DNA of 64,000 bases from Pseudogulbenkiania subflava DSM 22618 (GTDB taxonomy: Bacteria; Pseudomonadota; Gammaproteobacteria; Burkholderiales; Chromobacteriaceae): assembly GCF_900177275.1 (NCBI RefSeq), contig NZ_FXAG01000021.1:21184-85183 (forward strand). Direction: 5' to 3'. The translations under genes were made by a program, and so were the position numbers. A model generated the notes under the pieces. The model saw only the letters and a program-made list of their open reading frames with translations, did not search any database and was not told where the DNA came from. This document shows, piece by piece, positions 44,838 to 53,237 of this stretch (within the stretch, counting starts at the first letter, position 1; each line of letters starts with the position of its first letter).

Positions 44838-46208
44838 GTGACTGTATCCACTGCAATCGACGTTCGCGCGTTGATCAATGACCGCGCCATCGGGCTGTGC
44901 CAGAAACTGGTGGTGTTGCTCGGCTTTTGCATCATCGCGCTCGATGGTTTCGACGTCGCGATCATGGGCTTCATCGCGCCCCAACTGAAGCAGGAATGGG
45001 GGGTGACCAACCAGATGCTGGGGCCGGTGCTCAGCGCCGCCCTGGCCGGTCTTGCCATCGGCGCCCTGGTCGCCGGCCCGCTGGCGGACCGCTTCGGCCG
45101 CAAGGTGGTGCTGGTGTGCAGCGTGTTCTTCTTCGGTGTCTGGACGCTGGCGACGGCAGCGTCGACCGACATCACGCACCTGATCGTGTTCCGCTTCCTG
45201 ACCGGCCTGGGCTTGGGCGCGGCGATGCCGAACGTTGGCACGCTGGTGTCGGAGTACGCCCCGGACCGCAGCCGTTCCTTCCTGGTGACGGTGGTGTTCT
45301 GCGGCTTCACCGTCGGCGCAGCCGGCGGCGGCTTCCTGGCAGCCTGGATGATTCCCAACTTCGGCTGGGCCAGCGTGCTGGTGCTGGGCGGCGTGCTGCC
45401 GCTGCTCGTGGCGCCGATCCTGTTCTTCAAGCTGCCGGAATCGGTTCGCTTCCTGGTCACCAAGCAGGCTCCGGCCGAGCAGATCCGCAAGGTTGTCGAC
45501 CGGCTCGCCCCGGGCGTGGTCAACGAGCACTCCACCTTCGTGATGTCGAGCGCCCCGGTGGCGGTACCGAACGAAAGCCCGATCAAGATCGTGCTGTCCA
45601 AGCAGTACAAGTTCGGCAGCCTGATGCTGTGGCTCGGCTACTTCTCGGCGCTGTTCCTGGTGTACCTGATGGGCAGCTGGATGCCGACCCTGGTAAAAGA
45701 ATCCGGCTACAGCGTCAGCGACGCCGCCGTGGTGACGGCGTTCTTCCAGCTGGGCGGCCCGTTGGGGTCGCTGTTCCTCGGCTGGTGCATGGACCGCACC
45801 AACCCGCACAAGCTGCTGGCGTTGGCCTACCTGTTCGGCGGGGCGATGCTCTACCTGCTGGGCCTGGTAGCAAGCCACTTCGCCCTGGTGGTGCTGCTTT
45901 CCTTCGTGATCGGCTTCTGTTTCAACGGCGCCAATACCGGCATGAACGCGTTGTCGGCCAGCTTTTTCCCGGTCGAGGCGCGTGCCACCGGTTCGAGCTG
46001 GATGCACGGCATCGGCCGCTGGGGTGCGGTGCTGAGCGCCTTTGGCGGGGCGCAGATGCTGGCCTGGGGGTGGTCGTTTGCGCAGGTGTTCGGCGCGCTG
46101 TCGGTGCCGGCCGCGCTCACCGCGCTGGCGATTCTGGCCAAAGGCATGCACGGCGCGCGCCAGCGCCAGGCGGCGGCACGTGACGTCGCGCTCTATGCCG
46201 GCAAGTGA
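44838..46208 (+). CDS. MFS aromatic acid:H+ symporter, PcaK-like
   Basis: 456-residue, 12-helix carrier of the AAHS family. The first helix has ALDGFDVAIMGFIAPQL, the DGxD signature of PcaK/BenK-type carriers; loop 2-3 is GPLADRFGRKVV. It likely imports protocatechuate, 4-hydroxybenzoate, shikimate or quinate. The GTG start at 44838 follows GGAGG. Second gene of the operon with the AroE-like gene, 77 bp apart, ending at a terminator. Confidence 0.9.
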   Translation: MTVSTAIDVRALINDRAIGLCQKLVVLLGFCIIALDGFDVAIMGFIAPQLKQEWGVTNQMLGPVLSAALAGLAIGALVAGPLADRFGRKVVLVCSVFFFGVWTLATAASTDITHLIVFRFLTGLGLGAAMPNVGTLVSEYAPDRSRSFLVTVVFCGFTVGAAGGGFLAAWMIPNFGWASVLVLGGVLPLLVAPILFFKLPESVRFLVTKQAPAEQIRKVVDRLAPGVVNEHSTFVMSSAPVAVPNESPIKIVLSKQYKFGSLMLWLGYFSALFLVYLMGSWMPTLVKESGYSVSDAAVVTAFFQLGGPLGSLFLGWCMDRTNPHKLLALAYLFGGAMLYLLGLVASHFALVVLLSFVIGFCFNGANTGMNALSASFFPVEARATGSSWMHGIGRWGAVLSAFGGAQMLAWGWSFAQVFGALSVPAALTALAILAKGMHGARQRQAAARDVALYAGK

Positions 46209-46296
46209 TGACTCTTGTACCGGGCACGCGGCAGCGATCCGCCGCGGCGTTCCGGTCGGAACCGATGATTTGAACTCCTTGTGACCCGGGGACTTG

Positions 46297-46325
46297 GGCG
46301 GACGTGTGAACGTTCGCCTTTTTTT
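46297..46325 (+). terminator. terminator of the AroE-MFS operon
   Basis: GGCGGACGT/ACGTTCGCC with a GTGA loop and seven T. Confidence 0.88.
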
Positions 46326-46449
46326 GCCTGTCCTCGATCGCGATAAACTACGCTGCTCGCGCGCCTCCCCGCATCGTCTTGTTGCGGATAGGGTTCCGGG
46401 TGTTTGCAACGCCTTCCTCTTGTTTTAACCCGTTATCGGATTTCAGCCG

Positions 46450-47679
46450 ATGTCAGACAATGCTTCCGCAACCTCCGCGCCGCCAGCGGCCTCCGCCACC
46501 ACGGGCTCTGCCGCCGGGCCGATCATCGCCATCGTGTTCTTCAACTTCGTGGCCTACCTCGCGGTCGGCCTGCCGATGGCGGTGGTGCCGGGCTACGTGC
46601 ACGGCCCGCTGGGCTACGGCGAGGTGGTGGCGGGCTTCGCCGTCAGCATCCAGTACCTGGCCACCTTGTTGAGCCGGGCCTATGCGGGCCGGCTGTGCGA
46701 CAACCACGGGCCCAAGCGCTCGGTTCTGTCGGGCATGGCGCTGTGCTGCGCCAGCGGGATCTGCCTCTGGATTGCCGGGCTGTCGGGCCTGGCGCCGGCG
46801 GGCAGCCTGGCCAGCCTGATCGTGGGGCGTCTGCTGTTGGGGACCGGGGAGAGCCTCGTCACCACCGGCACCATTACCTGGGGAATTGCCCGGGCCGGCA
46901 GCGCCCATACCGGCAAAGTCATTTCCTGGAACGGCATGACCAGTTACGGCGGCATGGCCCTCGGTGCGCCCTTGGGCGTGTTGCTCGCCGAGCACTGGGG
47001 CTTTGGCGCGCTGGGCCTCACCACTGTGGCAATGACACTGGCCTCGTGGTTCCTGGCGCGGCGCAAGCCGGCGGTGGCGCCATCCGGCGGCGAGCGGCTG
47101 CCGTTCAGCCAGGTGTTCCGGCGCATGGTGCCGTTCGGGCTGTGCCTGGCGCTGGGCTCGGTCGGGTTCGGTGCCATTTCCACCTTCGTCACCTTGTTCT
47201 TTGCCAGCCGGCACTGGCCGGATGCGGCGCTGGCGCTCACCCTGCTGGGCGCCTTCTTCATCGCGGCGCGCCTGCTGTTTGCCGGCAGCATCAACCGTTT
47301 TGGCGGTTTCCCGGTGGCGCTGGTGTCGTTTATCGTGGAAGCCTCCGGTTTGCTGCTGCTGTGGCTGGCTGCCGCACCCTGGCAGGCTTTTGCCGGCGCG
47401 GCACTCACGGGGTTCGGCTTTGCGCTGGTGTTTCCGTCGCTGGGCATGGAGGCCGTACGCCGGGTGCCGAGCGGCAATCGCGGTGCGGCCCTGGGGGCTT
47501 ATGCGCTGTTTCTCGATCTGGCGCTCGGCCTGACCGGGCCGCTGGCCGGCGTCGTGGCGAATCGGCTGGGGTATGCCTCGGTGTTTCTGCTGGCTGCGCT
47601 GGCCGTCGCGTTGGCGGCCATGCTCAGCAGTGTGCTGCACAGCATGGCGGGGAAGGGGGCCGCAGCTTCGGCCGCGTGA
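46450..47679 (+). CDS. MFS transporter, YhhS/YfcJ-like
   Basis: 409 residues, 12 predicted helices after an Ala/Ser/Thr-rich N-terminus. FFNFVAYLAVGLPMAVVPGYVHGPLGYG and RAYAGRLCDNHGPKRSV mark the YhhS/YfcJ (UPF0226) branch of drug- or metabolite-exporting carriers. Substrate unknown. It has its own short upstream region after the terminator, so it is probably not part of the shikimate operon. Confidence 0.87.
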   Translation: MSDNASATSAPPAASATTGSAAGPIIAIVFFNFVAYLAVGLPMAVVPGYVHGPLGYGEVVAGFAVSIQYLATLLSRAYAGRLCDNHGPKRSVLSGMALCCASGICLWIAGLSGLAPAGSLASLIVGRLLLGTGESLVTTGTITWGIARAGSAHTGKVISWNGMTSYGGMALGAPLGVLLAEHWGFGALGLTTVAMTLASWFLARRKPAVAPSGGERLPFSQVFRRMVPFGLCLALGSVGFGAISTFVTLFFASRHWPDAALALTLLGAFFIAARLLFAGSINRFGGFPVALVSFIVEASGLLLLWLAAAPWQAFAGAALTGFGFALVFPSLGMEAVRRVPSGNRGAALGAYALFLDLALGLTGPLAGVVANRLGYASVFLLAALAVALAAMLSSVLHSMAGKGAAASAA

Positions 47680-47781
47680 GTGCTGACCCGGCCCGGCGGC
47701 CGGTTCGAGCGGCATGGAGCGCTTGCTGTGTGGTCGTGCCGGGAAGCGGGTTGGGTCGGTGTGTCCGAACCCCAGATTATG

Positions 47782-48233
47782 GCGTGGAGGCCGACAAGGG
47801 GTTAGTGGGCACGTGGGGTGATTCCTTTTCCGAACTGTTGTTCTTTCTCGCCTTGACGTATGGCCTGGCGGCCGAACCGGTGCCGGCGCTGGAGCGGATG
47901 GCGGCGCTGGTCGAGGAGACCGGGCAGCGCCATGGGGTGGAAGCGCCGCTGACCATGACGGTGTGCGCGACCGACGGGCAGCAACTGGTCGCCGTGCGCT
48001 ATTCCAGCGAGACTCAGTCGCGCTCGCTGTTTCACAGCACGTCGTTTCACCACCTGCACGAACTGTATCCGGACGACCCGCGTATCACGGCGGCCGGCGA
48101 CGATGCCTTCCTCGTGCTGTCCGAACCGCTTGTCGACCTGCTCGAGGTGTGGGAGAAAGTGCCGGAGCAAACCGCCATTGTGGCGCATGCCGGCACCATC
48201 ATGCAGCACCGCTTCAATCCTCATCTGCCCTGA
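47782..48233 (+). pseudogene. C-terminal half of a class II glutamine amidotransferase
   Basis: The frame reads GDSFSELLFFLALTYGL, APLTMTVCATDGQQLVAVRYSSETQSRSLFHST, FLVLSEPLVDLLEVWEKVPEQTAIV, matching the second half of YafJ/EgtC-like class II amidotransferases. The N-terminal catalytic Cys and the glutaminase half are missing; no start codon with a ribosome site fits. The break lies in the gap after the MFS gene. Confidence 0.75.
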
Positions 48234-48396
48234 GGCGCTAGGGTCGCCTGGATGATTTCCATTCTGCGTCGACGATAGCGGAACGGTCGGTGTGTGGCTT
48301 TGCTGGGGCGTTCGGGGCCGACAGGGAGGGGGGCTCACAAATGACAGCTGCCAGGGCGCAGGCTGGATGCGTTGAACTACTACCTGCCTTTTGGCC

Positions 48397-49092
48397 CTAT
48401 GCGCGAGACGCCGAGAGCCGCTGAATGAGTGAATCCATGTATTGCACAAAGAGTGCGTCCGGGTTCTGTTTGAACAGGCGAATACGCCCCGTGTTGTTTA
48501 GCACGAGAATGCCCACGATGTGCGCAAACACAGCTGTGGTCTCGATGAGCGCCTGATCGGTGGCGAGGCCCGATGCTTCCAGTTGGCGCTGGACAGGTCG
48601 CAAGGCAGTCATCAACTGTTCGTTCAGTTGCTGGTTGAGTTCAGGCGTCAGCCCCCTGGGCTTCATGCCATCGAAAAGGTAGAACCCCAGGTCCAGTTCT
48701 TTGGGGTTGTCCCGATAGAACACGTAGAAGGCTTCGGCCTTGGCGCGGAGCAGGTCGGTCGCCTTGGCGAACTGTGTCTTGCCTCGGGTGCCAACATTGG
48801 CACCCTCCACAACTTGATTCAGACGCTGCAAGGACTCGCCAAGCAGGGCGCCGTAGATTTCTTCCAGGTTGGCAAAGTAGCTGTAAATTGCCCCTGGCGT
48901 ATACCCGGCCCGCTTGGCGATTTCCCGGAGGCTTGCCCCATCCAGTCCCAGCTCGGAAAACGCCGTACGGGCTGCATCCAATATGAGGGTTCGTCGCGTC
49001 TGATTAAGCGCATTTTCCCGGGCCACCCGTGACTCGGCGGTGGCGGCAACTCTGCGAGAGCTAACTTCTTGACTTGCAGTTGACTTGGCCAT
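48397..49092 (-). CDS. TetR family transcriptional regulator
   Basis: 231 residues. A basic N-terminal extension leads into the TetR HTH: ILDAARTAFSELGLDGASLREIAKRAGYTPGAIYSYF at about 37-73. The ligand domain is not assignable. It is divergent from a PaaI-like thioesterase; a 21-bp palindrome sits 26 bp upstream of its start, so autorepression and control of the thioesterase gene are likely. Confidence 0.9.
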   Translation of the reverse strand: MAKSTASQEVSSRRVAATAESRVARENALNQTRRTLILDAARTAFSELGLDGASLREIAKRAGYTPGAIYSYFANLEEIYGALLGESLQRLNQVVEGANVGTRGKTQFAKATDLLRAKAEAFYVFYRDNPKELDLGFYLFDGMKPRGLTPELNQQLNEQLMTALRPVQRQLEASGLATDQALIETTAVFAHIVGILVLNNTGRIRLFKQNPDALFVQYMDSLIQRLSASRA

Positions 49093-49117
49093 GATCCGGA
49101 TTCTACACTGCTCTCAT

Positions 49118-49138
49118 AAATTGAACGGTGTTCAATTT
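49118..49138. promoter_or_regulatory. TetR-type operator palindrome
   Basis: Perfect 9-bp arms AAATTGAAC and GTTCAATTT separated by GGT, between the divergent TetR and thioesterase genes. Confidence 0.8.
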
Positions 49139-49346
49139 AATAAATGCAGTGTATTTTTGACGGCGATGCCGGCAACGGGCACCCGTAGGTTTGATGGGGA
49201 GCATGGGTTTCGGCAATCCCGAAGAAAGGGCATGCCAACCGTCTTATGGATGGGAATGAGCCGGTCCCTGTTGCGTCTGCTTGGCATTAATGCCCTGGCT
49301 GTCATCTATCCTCCCCAAAGCAAAATCAGGTTTCAGGAGTGAATCC

Positions 49347-49781
49347 ATGCCTGCAACGAAAGAAGAAGTTGCCGCATTCATGGCAGCGGAATTTCCGCAA
49401 AGCAAGTGTGTAGTAGAAGCTGTTGGCGATGATGGGGCCACGGTTTCGCATCACATTGGCCCAGGTGAGTTGCGCCCCGGCGGAACGGTTTCGGGCCCTG
49501 TGCTCATGGGGGTGGCGGATGTGGCGCTGTACGTGGCCATCCTCGGCAAAATCGGCATCGTGCCGCTGGCTGTGACTACCAGTCTCACCATCAACTTTCT
49601 GCGCAAGCCATCTGCCGATGCCCACATCATTGCCGATTGCAAGCTTATGAAAGTCGGCCGTACGTTGGCTGTCGGTGAGGTTTCGCTGTACTCGAAGGGT
49701 TCAAGTGAGCCGGTGGCACACGTTGTTGGAACGTATTCCATTCCGCCTAAGCGCGATAGCCAAGACTTTCCCGCCAGTTGA
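49347..49781 (+). CDS. PaaI-like hot-dog thioesterase
   Basis: 144 residues. RPGGTVSGPVLMGVADVALYVAILG is the hot-dog helix with the catalytic region, and TTSLTINFLRKPSADAHIIADCKLMKVGRTLAVGEV is the matching strand pair. It should cleave acyl- or aryl-CoA esters. CAGGAG precedes the ATG at 49347; a longer frame from 49281 has no site. The probable TetR control suggests response to an acyl-CoA or fatty acid. Confidence 0.85.
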   Translation: MPATKEEVAAFMAAEFPQSKCVVEAVGDDGATVSHHIGPGELRPGGTVSGPVLMGVADVALYVAILGKIGIVPLAVTTSLTINFLRKPSADAHIIADCKLMKVGRTLAVGEVSLYSKGSSEPVAHVVGTYSIPPKRDSQDFPAS

Positions 49782-49837
49782 CACTCCCACGCTGAACTGC
49801 GAACCTTCCCGCTTCAATTTATTTGCCATTGCCCGCT

Positions 49838-50314
49838 ATGAAAATCACCCAAAACACCGCCGTCACTCTGCGAATGAAAGTCACAGACAGCCAGGGTCTG
49901 GTTTACGACGATGGCAAGAACCCCGTCTCCTACCTGCATGGCGATTACGACAATCTCTTCCCCAAACTGGAAGCCGCACTTGAAGGTCAGGAAGCAGGCT
50001 TCCAAACCACGCTGGAGCTCGCTACCGAAGACACCTTCGGCGAACGCGACGAAGCCCTGGTCACCACCATGCCCAAGGCCGAATTCCCGCCCGGCATCAA
50101 GGTAGGCGGCCAGATCCAACGCCCCGGCCCGGATGGCACACTGCGCTACTATTTTGTCACCAAGATCAAAGGCCCAACCGTATTGCTGGACGGCAACCAC
50201 CCGCTTTGCGGCAAAACCCTGCGCTTCGCCCTCAAAGTTGTGGACGTGCGTGAGGCAACTGCCGAGGAAATTGCCCACCAGCATGTGCATGGCGAGCACG
50301 GGCATCAGCACTGA
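49838..50314 (+). CDS. slyD: FKBP-type peptidyl-prolyl isomerase, SlyD-like
   Basis: 158 residues. MKITQNTAVTLRMKVTDSQG and the FKBP/IF-domain arrangement (VSYLHGDYDNLFPKLEAALEGQ, DGNHPLCGKTLRFALKVVDVREATAEE) are SlyD-type; the His-rich tail HQHVHGEHGHQH could bind nickel. Cytoplasmic folding helper and possible metal chaperone. The start at 49838 is chosen over 49823; neither has a clear ribosome site. Confidence 0.9.
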   Translation: MKITQNTAVTLRMKVTDSQGLVYDDGKNPVSYLHGDYDNLFPKLEAALEGQEAGFQTTLELATEDTFGERDEALVTTMPKAEFPPGIKVGGQIQRPGPDGTLRYYFVTKIKGPTVLLDGNHPLCGKTLRFALKVVDVREATAEEIAHQHVHGEHGHQH

Positions 50315-50336
50315 CACACCGCCGCTCCATGCAAAC

Positions 50337-50368
50337 AAAGCCCTCCCGATCCGGGAGGGCTTTGTTTT
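50337..50368. terminator. terminator after slyD
   Basis: AAAGCCCTCCC/GGGAGGGCTTT with a GATCC loop, then GTTTT. Confidence 0.9.
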
Positions 50369-50502
50369 GCCTGGCCTTCGCCTGCTGTTTGGCGTTGGTG
50401 ATCTGCTCCTGATCGCCTCCCGCTCCCGGTGGATGTTCTGCATGAGGCAACAACTTCAGCACCGGCCTTCGCTCCATTATGGGCAATCTCTTTCTGTCGG
50501 CA

Positions 50503-51693
50503 TCAGTGATGCAGCAAGGGGTACAGCAGCAGACCGATCACGGCAGCCCCGACCACGATCACCGGCTCTTGCAGCTTCTTGAAACGCCACAGCAACAGGA
50601 TGGTGCCAAGCGCCAGAAGCACGGTCGGCGTATCGACCAGCGAGCGTTTGGCGATGACGATCACCGAACCTGTGATAGCCCCGACTGCGGCGGCGGTAAT
50701 GCCGTTCACAAACGCCACGACCCCCGGCAACTTGCCGTACTTCTTGAAATACGGCGCGGGCAGGATGGTAAACAGATAGCACGGCAGGAAGGTGCCCAGC
50801 GCCGCCACGCACGCACCGGGAAGCCCGGCGACCAGGTAGCCGATGAAGCCCACCGTGATGACCACCGGCCCCGGCGTAATCATCGCCACAGCCACGGCAT
50901 CGACGAATTGCTTGTCGTTGAGCCAGTGGTGCTCGGTCACGACGCCACCGTACAGGAATGGGACGATCGCCAGCCCCGAGCCGAAGACAAATGCGCCGGC
51001 CTTGGTGAAGAAGAGGCCGATCTGGCTCAGCAGCGACAGATCCAAGCCGGCCAGCAGGTTGCTGGCAGTTGGCATCTGGGCGGCAGCGACCGCATTCAGA
51101 CTGCCTTTGCTCAGCCATTTGGGCGGCGCGCGCCAGAACCAGCCCAGCACCCCGGCAGCCACAAACAACCAGGCCATTTCCGATTCGGTCATCACCGTCA
51201 CGACGAGGAGGGTCAGGTAGATGGCCCACAACAGTTTGTCCTTGCCGACGCTCTTGGTGGTCAGCTTGTGCGCGCTGATCGCAATGATGCCAATCACCGC
51301 CGCGCCCACGCCGTAAAACACCGCCTGCATCCATTGCAGCCCGCCGAATGCGCTATAGGCGGAGCCCAGCGCGACCACCATCAGGAATGACGGCAGCACG
51401 AATGCCAGACCAACCAGGGTGGCACCCAGGGTGCGGTAATGCACATAGCCGAGGTAAATGGCGGTTTGCGCGGCCAGAGGCCCGGGGGCGAGTTGGGCCA
51501 AGGCGAGACCTTCCTTGTAATCGGCCTCCGTAATCCAGCCATGGCGCTCGACCAAGTCACGGTGCATGTAGCCCACCAAGGCCACCGGGCCACCGAAGCC
51601 GAATGTGCCGAGACGCAGGAAATACAGCACCAACTGCCACAAGGTGTAGGGCGGGTTGGTGCTGGCCGGGGCGGTATTGCTTGGCGTGTTCAA
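50503..51693 (-). CDS. chrA: chromate transporter ChrA
   Basis: 396-residue long-chain CHR family chromate efflux protein made of two homologous halves. FLRLGTFGFGGPVALVGYMHRDLVE and LALAQLAPGPLAAQTAIYLGY are the first-half motifs; FTKAGAFVFGSGLAIVPFLYGGVV and MITPGPVVITVGFIGY are their second-half counterparts. Lies 47 bp downstream of chrB in one leftward operon. Confidence 0.94.
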   Translation of the reverse strand: MNTPSNTAPASTNPPYTLWQLVLYFLRLGTFGFGGPVALVGYMHRDLVERHGWITEADYKEGLALAQLAPGPLAAQTAIYLGYVHYRTLGATLVGLAFVLPSFLMVVALGSAYSAFGGLQWMQAVFYGVGAAVIGIIAISAHKLTTKSVGKDKLLWAIYLTLLVVTVMTESEMAWLFVAAGVLGWFWRAPPKWLSKGSLNAVAAAQMPTASNLLAGLDLSLLSQIGLFFTKAGAFVFGSGLAIVPFLYGGVVTEHHWLNDKQFVDAVAVAMITPGPVVITVGFIGYLVAGLPGACVAALGTFLPCYLFTILPAPYFKKYGKLPGVVAFVNGITAAAVGAITGSVIVIAKRSLVDTPTVLLALGTILLLWRFKKLQEPVIVVGAAVIGLLLYPLLHH

Positions 51694-51740
51694 ATGGATC
51701 TCCTGCTGCTGAATGGTTTCCAGTGCATACCAGGGCGGTT

Positions 51741-52709
51741 TTATGGCTTGACCCGGCTCTGGAAGTGGGTATAGAGCGAATCCAGGACATTGCTGATGTC
51801 GACGAGTAGCAGATCATCGTCCGCTATCCGGCTGCGCGCGCCGCCCAGTACGGCTTCGAAGCCGACTCCCTCGGGCACCACGCTGCCACCGATATCGAGC
51901 GCGTGTACCAGTTCGCCGAGCCGGACCAGTGCCGGGTCGTGCTCTAGGGCAAAGCTCGCCAGCAGCACCTCGAACGTCACCCGCTCCCCGACATGGGAGA
52001 ACGTCGCCCCGTCGAAATCGAAGCCCAGCGCCTCCACCGGGCAGGCGTGAATATCGGTCAGCCAGACGAAGCGGGCAGCCGGGTCGATGAAGCGGCGGAT
52101 GAGCCAGGCCGAGGCGACACGATCGACCCACGGGCGGGCCCGCGTGGCCCAGAGCCGCTTTTGGTAGCCGGCCGGATTGAGACGGGGGATGTCTCCGCCA
52201 GCGGCCAGCGGTTCATCCGGCGAGTAATGGCGGGTTAGTCGCCTTTCCGCGTCGTTGCATTGGCGACGGGCCAACTCCAGCGGCTCGCCGGCAGAGAAGT
52301 CGCCAGCAAAGAAATCGATGGCCGCGATCGTTTCCAGCTCCTTGCGAAGTTGGCGCAGGCTGCGCCGGGCCTCGCTCTCCAACTCCGGTAGTTGAGCGAG
52401 CAACGCCGCCAGCGCCTCACCCCATTGCTGGTAGGCCTCGCTCCGGTCGAACAGTGCCCGCCATTCCGCTTGCAAGGCTGGATCGTCTTCCACCACCTGC
52501 AGCAGATAGGCCATCCCCTCCGCAGCCAGCAGTTCATCGCGCAGGTTGGCCAGCACCTGGCGCAATTCGGGCCGGGCAGGCAGCAGGTAGACGCCGTCGC
52601 GCAGCGCGGCGGCACCGATCGCTTTCATCTGCCGCCACAGGCGCACGCGCAGGCTGTTGTTTTGTCCGGCCACGCTGGTGACCAAAACGAGCCAGTTGGT
52701 CTGATCCAT
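51741..52709 (-). CDS. chrB: chromate resistance protein ChrB
   Basis: 322 residues. The N-terminal third (WLVLVTSVAGQNNSLRVRLWRQMKAIGAAALRDGVYLLP) is the ChrB DNA-binding-like domain, the C-terminal half (RPWVDRVASAWLIRRFIDPAARFVWL, FDGATFSHVGERVTFEVLL) the ChrB C domain. In other bacteria ChrB regulates chrBA in response to chromate. AAGGAGG precedes the ATG, and TTAC/GTAA repeats lie just upstream. Confidence 0.92.
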   Translation of the reverse strand: MDQTNWLVLVTSVAGQNNSLRVRLWRQMKAIGAAALRDGVYLLPARPELRQVLANLRDELLAAEGMAYLLQVVEDDPALQAEWRALFDRSEAYQQWGEALAALLAQLPELESEARRSLRQLRKELETIAAIDFFAGDFSAGEPLELARRQCNDAERRLTRHYSPDEPLAAGGDIPRLNPAGYQKRLWATRARPWVDRVASAWLIRRFIDPAARFVWLTDIHACPVEALGFDFDGATFSHVGERVTFEVLLASFALEHDPALVRLGELVHALDIGGSVVPEGVGFEAVLGGARSRIADDDLLLVDISNVLDSLYTHFQSRVKP

Positions 52710-52730
52710 TTCACCTCCTTTGAAATGGAT

Positions 52731-52762
52731 ATTACACCATTTGTAATGTTAGTTATATTACA
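52731..52762. promoter_or_regulatory. chrB promoter dyads
   Basis: Two overlapping inverted repeats, ATTAC..GTAAT (52731-52747) and TGTAAT..ATTACA (52742-52762), in a locally AT-rich stretch upstream of chrB. Probable binding site for ChrB or another repressor. Confidence 0.6.
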
Positions 52763-52904
52763 TTTAGTGAAAAGCTCATTACATTCCTCATGCTTGGGCT
52801 GAGGTGCAGAAACGCGGCGGGCTACCTGAAGCACCAAGAACGCCGTAGCAGTCCGTCATTGGCTTTCTTGTCTTTTCCTATCCCCCTGGATAGGATGTGA
52901 AGCC

Positions 52905-53174
52905 ATGAGCACACATACTTCCCACCCTGACATCATCAAGCGGCTCAAGCGGGCCGAAGGCCACCTCAAGAGCATCATTGTCATGCTCGAAGAGGGGCGC
53001 AGTTGCCTGGACATTGCCCAGCAGCTCCAGGCGGTCGAAAGCGCCGTCACCAACGCCAAGAAAACCCTGGTGCACGACCATATCGACCACTGCCTGGAAC
53101 AGGCTGTGCGCGAGGGCTCGCAAGGCGCAGACGATACCCTGCGCGAGTTCAAAGAGATCACCAAATACCTGTAG
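52905..53174 (+). CDS. CsoR/RcnR family metal-sensing repressor
   Basis: 89-residue all-helical repressor of the DUF156 family. Cys34, His59 and Cys63 have exactly the spacing of the CsoR Cu(I) triad, also used for nickel by InrS; His4 and His7 could add an N-terminal ligand as in RcnR. Metal binding should release DNA and open the exporter gene 63 bp downstream. Confidence 0.9.
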   Translation: MSTHTSHPDIIKRLKRAEGHLKSIIVMLEEGRSCLDIAQQLQAVESAVTNAKKTLVHDHIDHCLEQAVREGSQGADDTLREFKEITKYL

Positions 53175-53237
53175 GGGGCGTGAGTCCGTTTGGACTACAC
53201 CAAAACAGGATGACTACCCGGCAAGCGAGAGATTGTG

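Noticed and set aside
44808..46409. 533-codon reverse frame over the PcaK-like gene
   Set aside because: Charged low-complexity translation of the antisense strand; the forward MFS protein is clear.
46404..48233. 609-codon forward frame over the MFS gene
   Set aside because: Most of it is an out-of-frame reading of the MFS transporter; only its last part (from about 47782) encodes recognisable protein, reported as a pseudogene.
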